From NCBI GenBank assembly GCA_022393335.1, contig JAJEKB010020411.1:74171-138170 (forward strand): 64,000 nucleotides of DNA. Direction: 5' to 3'. The position numbers and the translations under genes are program-made. The notes below the pieces were generated by a model. The model had not been told where the DNA came from and made no database searches. It saw only the letters and a program-made list of their open reading frames with translations. Positions 13,501 to 23,400 of this stretch are shown here, piece after piece. This stretch comes from Macrotrachela quadricornifera (Eukaryota; Rotifera; Eurotatoria; Philodinida; Philodinidae). Position 1 is the first letter of the stretch; the number at the start of each line of letters is the position of its first letter.

Positions 13501-15260
13501 GTAATAGTAGACAATAATATCTATGTCATACTTTTGTTTTGATTGGTCATAAAATGTGAATAAAAACTTAATTGAGGCTGTACAAGTGCTGATTAGTTTT
13601 CAAAAATAGTATTTATCCTTCTTTTTTAATGTTTGGATGGAGAGTATGTTTGAATGAAATCTTACTATAATCTATGCAAATACTGGGTGGTCATCGAAAA
13701 TCTTATCCATTTCGCTTCTTAAATTTTTAGTATCGATAATATTTAAAGAAAAATTTTGTATAAATTATCCAATTACTGTGAAATGTTCGAACGTAGTATT
13801 CAATTCATTTTCCCGATTTTTGATATGAATAATATTTGAAGAAAAATTTAATATAAAGAATTCGACTCTCATACAGTATTTCAGCACATGATTAATGTGA
13901 CTTTTCTGATTTTTAATGACGGAAGTATCTGAAGAAAAACTTGATATAAAATATTTAAATATGAACTAAACCTTGAATGTCTCATTTCCTTCGTGTTTTA
14001 CCTTTTAATAGTAATAACATTTGAATGAAAGTTTGCTGTTAATTAATCAATTTTCTGATAGTTTTGAAATATAAACTTCGTCTTAAATTTTTAGTTTAAA
14101 GTGATCAAAGTAATTTAACAAATGACTTGTCTGAACTGGTTATATGGCATGTAATCTGGTAGAATGTTTCTCTATGAAACTGTTTCCTTGTAACAATGAA
14201 TCGTATACGAATAGAAATGTCCTCCTAACTAATCAGATTCTATGTAACCTCTAGGCATTGTTTCGATTTCTTTTTCCATGACTTTTCATAGGTTTCATAT
14301 TGGAATAGAAGTTTAATATGAATTATTCAATGATTATTGATTTTCTAGTATAGTATTTATTTCAATTTTTTGGCGTTGATAAAGATATTATTTGAAGAAA
14401 AACTTCGTGAGACCTTTTCAGATACGAAGTAAACATTGAATATATTGTTCATCTCAATGTTTTCATTTTCAATAGCAATATTATTTGAATAAAAGTTTGA
14501 TGTTAACTAGTTAACTGCCCGATAATCTTGGAACAGATGCATCATCTCATACTTTTAGGTTCACGTACTCAGATTAATTGGATTGATATTTTGTGAGAGC
14601 TAGTGACATGTTACGTAATACGGGTGTATGTTCTTACATTAAAATATTTTCTCTCTTCTATGGCCAGTAAATGAATAAAAGCTTGATAAGACTGTTCAAA
14701 TGTTCAGTATTCATTTTTATATTATTCGACTAAGAAATTTACTTTTTGATGAGAACAATATTCGAAGGAAAGATCTCCTATATGATTTCCTCCAATGCGT
14801 GGTAGTCTTCGAGTGTATTATTAGTGTATCTTTATTTAATATTCAAGCATGATTATATTTGAATAAAAGCCTAGCTCAACTAGGAACTATTTAGATGTCG
14901 CAATATCTTACAGTATGTTATTCTTTCCACTTTTCTGGCTTTCAATCACGACAATATCAAAATAGAAATTTTGAACTGTTCATATGATAACTAGCCTTTG
15001 AGTATATTATTTAGCTCGCTTTTTTTGATTCAAGTGCAGGTTTAATTTGAATAGAAAGTTGGTATTAGTAATTATTCCGTTACGTGCACAGCTCATTCAT
15101 CTGTTAAATTGACGATATCTGATTAGAAGTGGCGGAGATTTTTGATTAGAAATCTTGTTTAAACTGATCACTTCTCTGGAAATATTCATTCAAACAATAC
15201 ATTGATACACTATTTGTCGAAGACGAGAATATTTGAATGCTAAAAAAACTCAAAAACTAA
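4540..15260 (+). repeat. 10.7-kb degenerate tandem array, about 93-bp period, hairpin-bearing units
   Basis: Marker words recur with a regular step. In the left part 'aaatgagttaagaatatga' variants start at about 5623, 5717, 5805, 5902, 5995, 6089, 6181, 6274, 6366, 6458, 6551 and 6644. In the right part 'aatatttgaataaaaacttg' variants recur at about 10018, 10107, 10195, 10290, 10385, 10477 and 10567. This is a period of about 93 bp and roughly 115 units. Many units contain a short inverted repeat around the second marker, such as ATGAATAG and CTATTCAT at 4626-4655, or TTTGAATAG followed about 15 nt later by CTATTCAAA. No long reading frame crosses the array. Subregions such as 12625-12915 are less diverged, suggesting local re-amplification. 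The function is unknown. Confidence 0.8.
12620..12920 (+). repeat. recently homogenised sub-block of the 93-bp array
   Basis: Three successive units of about 94 bp share long identical words ('aacatctaaataataac', 'tatgagttattcat', 'tgtttctttactg'), far more alike than neighbouring units. A two-unit higher-order repeat of about 188 bp is visible at about 13308-13690, where 'gttaagtgatagtagacaat' returns at 13496 as 'gttaagtaatagtagacaat'. Confidence 0.7.
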
Positions 15261-15484
15261 ATCAGGTATGATTGATATTTAATATAGACTTTTTTGATAA
15301 CAACACATCCTAAGAATACTATGGAGTGATGGAAAATTCTAATGAGCGTCAATGAACAGGTATATCGACGATTTCTATAAATCATTTTCTTATCCATAGA
15401 TTTCATTCGATGTGTTACTATTTCATGAATCTTTCTGTTAATGAATCAATATCAATTGTTTGTATTTGTTTTTTTTATTTTTAG

Positions 15485-15660
15485 ACCATAATACCAATCA
15501 TGTACATTCATCTACTTATTCTGGCAAATCTCGTCGAGTTCAAAAGACATTCATTTTTCCATATTTATTTTTTCATTTGTTTCCCATTTTACTTGTAAAA
15601 TTTTCTTTTTCTTTTTTCCTATATTTTTTTCAACGTTCAATCTTAATAAAATTCAACTAA
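15485..15660 (+). other. possible terminal exon and polyA signal beyond the array
   Basis: A pyrimidine-rich tract ends in TAG at 15482-15484. About 165 nt further on is an AATAAA-type signal (about 15645-15651). The intervening sequence is open in the frame containing 15484 up to 15660 and rich in Phe, Leu and His; in the phase matching the exon at 4310-4426 it would add 35 residues before a stop. Neither reading gives a recognisable protein. It may be untranslated, or not an exon at all. Confidence 0.15.
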
Positions 15661-16160
15661 AAAAACTTTTTGTCTTCTTATATTTCAATCATTGAATGAT
15701 TGTTTCTATGAAAGAGATGTATTTCGGAAGTAGCGAATGGAAAATCGATACTCACAGTGCTTTAAAAAAATCTATTGCCAATAGTTAAGAGATTTTACGC
15801 AGCATTTATAGTTATTTCTGAAAGGTTTTATGCACTGACGCGAGAAGTAGAAGAATTATAATCAGTATTAATATCTTTGTTGACTGTCATTGAAGACAAA
15901 TTACTTGATCGAATGGCACATATGCATTTATGTGAAGTCGTTTACTTGAATTTCATTTCACTAGAAATCCTTCTGGTTGTAGCTGATAATGTTAGATTAG
16001 TCATTTCCACCTACAGGAAGGCATAGACTAGCAGTTTGATGGACTCGTAGAAATAATAAAATATCAAAAATATAAAACAAGTATATTTTGTAATTTTGAT
16101 TACCATAGCATTTCATGAAAATTCTTAAATCGATCAAAATTGGTTATTTTTGAAGGTTAT
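15661..16160. other. AT-rich spacer
   Basis: No ORF, repeat or RNA structure that I can support. Confidence 0.4.
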
Positions 16161-16431
16161 TTTTAAAATTTTTATTCCCTCGACTGTAGGGAGGATCATA
16201 TGAAAAAAAATAGTTTGTATGTTTGTTTGTGGGTTTATGTCAGGGTCAAAAAAACATCATATAGAATGGATTCAAAGGTCCAAAAAACATGTTCTTAAAA
16301 AAATCTCTCGAAGAATCAAACTTCACGCTCAACTCTACGCTTAACGTCTGACCTAAGGTTTTTGGGGTCGGGGAATCGAATGGCACCATCAGTTTTTGAA
16401 TTTTTCCAAATAATTTTTTTGCTAAAAAAAG

Positions 16432-16530
16432 GCTTTTTGTGTACTCAAAAAGTGAGTACACTCTAGAATCGGTCAGTGTGTCCGTCCGGCCGTCCGTTTA
16501 TACGATAACTCTTCACAATTACATTCGATT
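16432..16530 (+). repeat. dispersed repeat copy with a terminal hairpin (copy 2), cut by a fold-back element
   Basis: This is the second direct copy of the repeat at 2113-2206, with the hairpin GTGTACTC/GAGTACAC at 16439-16461. Copy 1 continues with 'gagctgaaattttg' after 'cattcgatt', but here the sequence switches to the fold-back element at 16532. That element therefore inserted into, or terminated, this repeat. Confidence 0.65.
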
Positions 16531-16531
16531 A

Positions 16532-17855
16532 GGGGTGCAACAAATCCAAAGCCTTGGATTTGTTTAGAGAGATTTGGATTTGGGTTTGGTCTCGAGATTT
16601 GGATTTGGGTTTGGTCTCGAGATTTGGATTTGGGTTTGGTCTCGAGATTTGGATTTGGGTTCGGTCTCGAGATTTGGATTTGGGTTTGGTCTCGAGATCT
16701 GGATTTGGGCTTGGGTTTGGTCTCTGGATTTGGATTTGGGTTTGGTCTCTGGATTTGNNNNNNNNNNTGGTCTCTGGATTTGGATTTGGGTTTGGTCTCT
16801 GGATTTGGATTTGGATATCAGATGTTTGGAATGCTTGTGACTCTGACATTAGATTAATCAAATCGCCCGAACTCATCGTAATAGGACATCAATACTGTTC
16901 TCTGTATTACTTTATACAAATTTCACGTTTATGTATGGTTATATATTTCGAAGTAAGCATGCAGTTTGTGTACGGTTCTTGAAGAAATTAAGGTGTTTGT
17001 AGAGGAAGGTAAACTTCCGCATCAACTATAACTTCATTACTACTTTAGACTTCAACTTTGAGTGTGAAAGACAAAATCTAAATCCAAACCCAAATCCCAA
17101 ATCTCGAATCTAAATCCAAATCCAAATCCAATTCTGGCATTCAAATCCAAACTCAAATCCCAAATTTCAATTCCAAACCCAAATCCTGTGAGGTTCTCGT
17201 TCTGGGGATGTATAAGTGAACTTTCACCTACAAGATAACTGTAAGGTTAAGGTGAAATCTCCCTAGAGGAAAATCAAGCCTACCGTGTCCTATAAATATA
17301 TAAAGGATAAAGTTGAAACTAAAGAGGTTAGTGACTACGTTTATTGATTATAAACAAAGACAAAAACAGGGGAAACGAGAAAACACTCGTGTTAAATGAA
17401 GAAAACAACTCTTTATATATAACAGAGAAATAAAGAGAAATAAAAACAACATAAAGAGAATAATAAAGAAAAAGAAAAAGGAGATAATCATGAAGATGTT
17501 CAAGAGAACATGATGATCACAAAAGGAAAGAAAGAGAAAACATATATATATATATGTATATACGTATGTATACATACGTATATCTATATATATATATGAT
17601 AGCGTCATAAAGTAAAAACCGATGACGCTAACAAATCCAAATCCAATTCTAGCATTCAAATCCAAACCCAAATCCCAAATCTAGAATCTAAATCCAAATC
17701 CAATTCCAATTCTAGCATTCAAATCCAAACCCAAATCACCAATTTCAATTCCAAATCTAAATCCAATTCCAATTCTAGCATTCAAATCCAAACCCAATTC
17801 CAAATCCAAATAATTGGGTACCAAATCCAAATCTTCATTAAGATTTGTTGCACCC
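16532..17855. mobile_element. fold-back element 1 (GGGTGCAACAAATC termini, 25-bp subrepeats)
   Basis: The ends are inverted: GGGTGCAACAAATC starts at 16533 and its reverse complement ends at 17855. Inside the left end lies a 25-bp tandem repeat (units of the type gatttggatttgggtttgg plus tctc; about 16569-16815), interrupted by 10 Ns. Inside the right part (17075-17180 and 17630-17830) lie blocks of the opposite strand type, 'ccaaacccaaatcc'. A (TA)n stretch at about 17545-17605 sits in the middle. There is no transposase frame. ORFs across the repeats (FGFGLEIWIW-type translations) are repeat artefacts. The architecture of inverted termini, subterminal tandem repeats and a non-coding core is that of fold-back elements. 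Confidence 0.7.
16758..16767. other. assembly gap (10 N)
   Basis: Ten Ns within the 25-bp tandem repeat of fold-back element 1. The true number of repeat units is unknown. Confidence 0.95.
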
Positions 17856-18229
17856 TTACCTCTATAAAAGCTGTAGATCTGAAAATTTGTATGTACATAG
17901 TTCCTGATAAATGTAGGCGAGCGGCATAATCCACAACCCCAATTGCATGAAGTAAAAGAAAATTATAATGCATGTTGTCTGTAACCTTTATAGACTTCAT
18001 AACTTAGGAACAACAACACTTACTAATGCAAAAATATTTGTTAAAAAATCAACAATATCTTCAGAATTATAGATTTTTCCGTATCCATAGGTTAAATCAA
18101 CAAAAAAAGTGGTGTGCTTTCCGAATAATACTTTGAAACAATATTGTTTTTCAGCTCGTAACTTACAATTCATTACATAAACTGATTTAAATACATATAT
18201 AAATAAAAAAATGACAATTTTTAATCAAT

Positions 18230-19581
18230 TCAAAGATCATATAATGCTTGGTATTTAGAAATAGAATATGGTTCAAATTGAAAACGATTAAAATGCAACT
18301 GCTCCGCTTCTTTTAAGAAAACTACTAGGTTGAGCAAAAAGTTTGTGGTCATTTGTAAGTGATGACGTAAGATATGATGTACTGAAACTGAGAATTATAG
18401 TTCGAAATTCTCTGATCAATCGTAATTCTCATTACCATAGTCTATCATTCCATGAAGCAATCATAGAATTATCAATTACAATTACACTTATCCTAAGACC
18501 AAAATTCTGGTTTTCAAAAATTTGGGCACTTATAAATTTAACTAATATTAGATATTCAAGCTTAGATTATCATGTCTGCCGTCACAAAATAGTATTCACT
18601 GCGAGGACTGTACAGAAGTTTACTTCAAGTTTAATTTAGATGTAAAAGATCAATCTAAATTTCTCCTTATTTTAGAATTTCTTAGAGATAAGACTGGTTT
18701 AATTCGATTTACTCATTGGTTCAGTTTAAAGTTCTACTAACCTGAAGTTTCCTCATATAAATATACATTCTTATGATTTAATGCAGACATAACATATGGA
18801 ATCTGATTAGAATTTGATTCTTCCATCACTCCATTAATAACGTCGATTAATATTGATAGAATACTTTTATTAGGTGTTTCAATATGATTCAGAAGATGTT
18901 TTGTAAATAAGCTATTTGTCTCTTCTTCTTTTCCATCGTCTGCTATAGTTCCAGATGTACAAGCAAATGCAACGATCGATCCATCTCTGGGAACCAGTGG
19001 TTTAAAATTCTGTGGCTGAATGACTGAGTTGCCTTTAAATCGTTTTACTGAACTCTCATTATGTAAATGGTATGTTCGATAGCAATCCAAGAAAAGAATC
19101 GTAATAAATGGTTTTCGATCAGTTATTTTGGCAAAAATATCTTGTACATTAATCGCACGAGTTTTTAAGTCAAAACCACTAATTTCGGCTTTGTCATCTT
19201 GTTTGATATTATCGGCTGGAACTAGATAGTTTTGATGCTAGAAACACATTGATTAGCCAAACTATTTCTAAAAATTCAAATTTAGTTTACGTACTTCCCT
19301 TCTTTTCCATACCCAAAGAAATAAAACACAACTGTATCTCCTTCTCTGATTGAATCTTTAAAATCAATAAGAGCATGATACATGTCTTTGTGCTTTAAAC
19401 TTAATTTTGGTCCGCCTCCTTCAATAAGAAAACTAATATTTTTGTGTGCCGATGATATCTTTTTTGCATCATTTACGCTATTACATAAATTTTGATCGTC
19501 ATCATATTCACCAATGTCAATTACAAGTGCAAACTTTCGTCGTAAGCAATTTGTAGAGAGGTTTGCTGCTTTAGCTGCCAT
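18230..19581 (-). CDS. caspase-like (peptidase C14 family) protein, predicted catalytically dead
   Basis: Three-exon model on the minus strand: 19581-19291, 19237-18742 and 18324-18230, giving 293 residues. Intron 1 is 53 nt (gtaaac...ctag), phase 0. Intron 2 is 417 nt (gttagt...ctag), phase 1. Without intron 2 the frame stops at 18737 after about 263 residues. Residues 15-97 carry the N-terminal caspase-like pattern: KFALVIDIGEYDDD, then NSVNDAK, then DTVVFYFFGYG. Exon 2 continues HQNYLVPADN, RAINVQDIF and ITILFLDCYRTYHL. In the family the catalytic His lies in a [FY]xGHG motif and the Cys in LD-x-C-R. Here the positions read FFGYG (Tyr91) and LDCYR (Tyr150), so both catalytic residues are replaced. 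It may be a regulatory pseudo-protease. Its start lies 870 bp from the divergent G8 gene. Confidence 0.75.
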
Positions 19582-20235
19582 TACAATAATCTCGATCTGA
19601 AAAATATACTTGATAACGAGTGATGCATTTAGATCATATAAGAAACATTATACTTTTCTACTTAAAATTGATATGAAATCGAATATTCAATAGTTTAACG
19701 ATAGAAAAGTCGGCTGATTATCAAAAGATTTTTACTTACTCTTTTATGTTGAGTAAAGCATATCAACTGTGAAAACATTTGAATTATTTATCCGACATAA
19801 CGTAATGGATAAGTGAAATAATAATAACGAGAATTTATTTTTCTTCTACAATAAAAAAAATATTTTAAACGTACCCTTTGTCCTTACCTTATTAAAAAAA
19901 CCTTGAGTTTTTTTTAACACTATAATGATAACAAAGTATCGGATTCCTTTTGTTTTCAGTCTTTCTATTATCTCATTTTAATGAAAAAAAAAACATTTAA
20001 TTTTTCGTGATTTAGCAAACTAATACGTTGGCGGATATCAAATATACGGAATTAATACCTATTATATGAAAGTACTTTATAAGAATCTAATAGAATGAAT
20101 GTGTCTAGTGCATTTGTATTTTTATAATATTATTTATACCTATATCAAAAAAAGCATCTGATCTACACATTCCTTATTCATCTCAATTACAATGACTTAA
20201 TCTATCTTATAAAAGACCACCATTATACACAAATA
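19582..20235. other. divergent intergenic region
   Basis: AT-rich sequence between the starts of the caspase-like gene and the G8 gene. It probably holds both promoters. Only the right-hand TATA-like box (20241) is distinct. Confidence 0.4.
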
Positions 20236-20240
20236 AACTT

Positions 20241-20248
20241 TATATAGT
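20241..20248 (+). promoter_or_regulatory. TATA-like box and 5' UTR intron of the G8 gene
   Basis: TATATAGT at 20241-20248 precedes a probable 5' untranslated exon. That exon would end at a donor (caag|gtaaat, 20329) and rejoin at an acceptor (ttgtag, ends 20428), 21 bp before the ATG at 20450. This implies a 100-nt intron in the leader. Confidence 0.4.
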
Positions 20249-20449
20249 TTGAGCCCTCCAGAAAAAGGAGCTTTTCTTTAGAGTGTAGGCACATAAAGGC
20301 AAACGATATCCAAATTACATATGTCAAGGTAAATTTCTTTTAAAATATTAGTATGTATTATAAGTAAACAATTTTAGAATTAGATTTTCGCAGTTTTTAA
20401 TTAAGTTTCTATTCTTTTCAAATTGTAGATTGATAAATACATTTATTTG

Positions 20450-23400
20450 ATGTTAATATCAATCATTTTGCAATTTTTTATCATTTCACCATGTTTACTG
20501 CAACCAAATACTAACTATGAAGCTTTTGGTGAACAAGATGAAGCAGCATACCTTGGTGCTTTTAATACTCTGATAAAAGATTCTTATTCAGCACCACTTC
20601 CTCGAGATTTGCTAGCTACATGTAAGAATCAGAATCAAGCTACAGCATCAACAGTTAGATCAGTAACAAGTTCAATGTTATCATCTGATTTACAAAATTT
20701 TTGTGGCACTGAAAGCATATGTACCATATCAGCTGGCGTTACAATTACAATGAATAGTAATTTAAATGTTGCTGGTTTAGTTTTGAGTGGTTCATTAGTT
20801 TGGAATGATCTTAGTCAACCTTCAAATGACCAATGGTTATGTGCTGGTTACATTGCTGTAAGATATTTGCTTTAGAATTTAATTAGAAATGGAATATTTA
20901 TGTCTTTAGGTCAATGGAGGACAATTCAATGTGAATTTAATAAGTAAACAAGGTTATATTTACATTAAAAATAATGGGCTTAAGGATCCAATGATTTCTA
21001 CTCGTGCTTTTGGTTCTTATAATAGTGGAAAAATACATGTTAGTGGTCGTCCTCTTGTACGAACTTGGTCTTTATTAGCTGATCGAGCTACATTTGGTAT
21101 GAGTTCAATAAGTCTCTTACACAAACCTGAAGATATGGTTAGTGTATCTTTTTCTTATGGTACTGTAAATATTTATTATATTTCAGGGTTGGAGAGTTGG
21201 TGATAGAATTGTTATAGCTCCGACTGTAATGGGTTCAAATGGAGATGCTGAAGATTTCACAATTGGAGGATTTGGAGATAATAATGCTATAAATTTGCTC
21301 AATAAAGACGGAACATCTATTGGCCCTATATCGTCAGTTTTTGAGTCAAAAGCTCAATTTACAGGTGAAAATATGTCTGCTCTCATGCAAGCTGAAGTCA
21401 TTAATCTTTCACGTAATATTTTAATTACCGGAGATGATTTTCAACATGTTAATTGTGTGAATGATGTGCCTAATGGTAGACCAGACGATCATATTCAAGC
21501 TGATCATTGTTCATGTTGGAGAAATATTAATCGAAATACATGCACTCTTGGATTGCATATACTTGCCGTTGGAAATGGTTCTGTTCTATCTTTTGAACAT
21601 ACAAGAATTGAAAAATGTGGTCAACGTGGTATTTTAGGAAAATATTGTATACATTTACATTTACTTAGAAAATGTCCTGACTGTAAAATTATTGGCAATG
21701 CTATTGAATATGGTCATCAAAGAGGTACTACTATTCATGGAACACATTTAGCAACTATAGAAAATAATGTTTATAATGATATTCGTGGTGCAACAATATA
21801 TGTTGAAGATGGAAATGAAATGTATAATAGAATATTTTATAATGTCGGAATATGTCCTTGGGCAAAATCGGGAGAAAAAAGAGGATGTACAATACCAGGT
21901 AAGTTTTAAATTATAAAATTTACATTATTTTTTTTTATTTTGTTTGTTTTTAAAGGTACGGACAATGGTCAAGCCGATACTACATTAAATCAAGCTGGTT
22001 TATGGGGCTTGAGTTTTACTAGTTATGCTATTGGAAATCGTTTTGCTAATAATTATAATGGTATGTTGTATCAAGAACAAGGATTTGGTGGTGGTCGAGG
22101 TCATGTCAATGGTTTAGAATGTCCAAGTTTTCAACAAATTGGAAGATTAGAAGGAAATACTTTTCATGGTTGTGGAAGATTTGGTACGTATGTACTTGCA
22201 AGTGTATTTCCAAAAAAGACTGACAGATCAGTTGATAAAAATGGTTTACCAACTTTAAGTACATGTAAAGAATGGACTTCAACTGGTGAAGATAATGGTC
22301 TACCAGCAACATTTATGCATAATATAGATTATGATAATGTATTTGTTGGTCAATACAATGCTGGTGATTTACAATATCGATTTCATTCAAGTATTAATAA
22401 TCTTAATTTGATTTATTGGAAAGAAACAAAAAATTTTCAAGATGGTTGTTCATCTCATATTGCTGATTCATTTTATGAAAAGGGTAATTTAGCTTTACCT
22501 GGTGGTCATGGAACATTTATTTTGGAAAATATGATTTTTCATAATCAAGTTCACTTTGAATCAAGTCATCATTGTAATGCTGGAATAACTGGAAGTAAGA
22601 GATGAAATTTGTTTTTCGTTTAATTTAAAATTTTATCTTAAGTACTTTGTATGCCAACTTATGTATTTACCAATATGCAATGGACTGGCAAAATATCTGA
22701 TGATGCTAAAATTGTACAATGGGGAGCAAATAATGGAGCTATGTTTACACTTGGACCTGATGATGAAAAAAATTTAAATGGAAATAAATTATTTCCAGTT
22801 GGATTTTGTTCAATAGTCAATCCATATTGGTAGAACTGTTTTTCTCTTTTTGTTTTAACCCTTTAAGTATCATAACTAAGCCAAAGATGGAAATTTGATG
22901 AGATTTTATATTTAGCATAAGCGCTATTTATTATCGGCATTTTTATCAAAATCTTTGAAAAATTTTTCAAAGTCATATTTGACGAATACCAGTCACTTCT
23001 GTAGGGGAGTACGGGTCACTCAAAGTTCAGATATTTTGTAGACAAGGAAAAGGATATTATCTACCGGACTTCGTTTTTAGAATACAGAATGGGTCCTAAG
23101 TAACACTTCGATAAGAAATTCAAATATCTCCGTGAGATGTTGGCCAAACGAGCTTTTTTTTCGTACGAGACAGATCGATAAACCACTGTTTCTATCTGGT
23201 AAGATCGCTATCATTGGCAGAAATATCAGCTTCTTTGGTCAATATCTCGTAGAGATATTTGAATTTCTTATCAAGGTATCAATCAAGACCCATCCTGTCG
23301 AAATCGAAGTCTCTTCTATATTACAACAGAAACCGTGTTTCAAAATCGTTCCGCGTTCACGAATTATTCAGAATATATCAAATTATAAAAAAACGGGAGG

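Noticed and set aside
4540..15260. Possible CRISPR-like array because of regular spacing and hairpins
   Set aside because: There are no identical repeats with unique spacers; whole units are diverged copies of each other, the genome is eukaryotic and no cas gene is near.
16529..16982. Overlapping ORFs with FGFGLEIWIW-like or QIQIQRPNPN-like translations
   Set aside because: They are translations of the 25-bp tandem repeat in several frames and cross an N gap; no coding signal.
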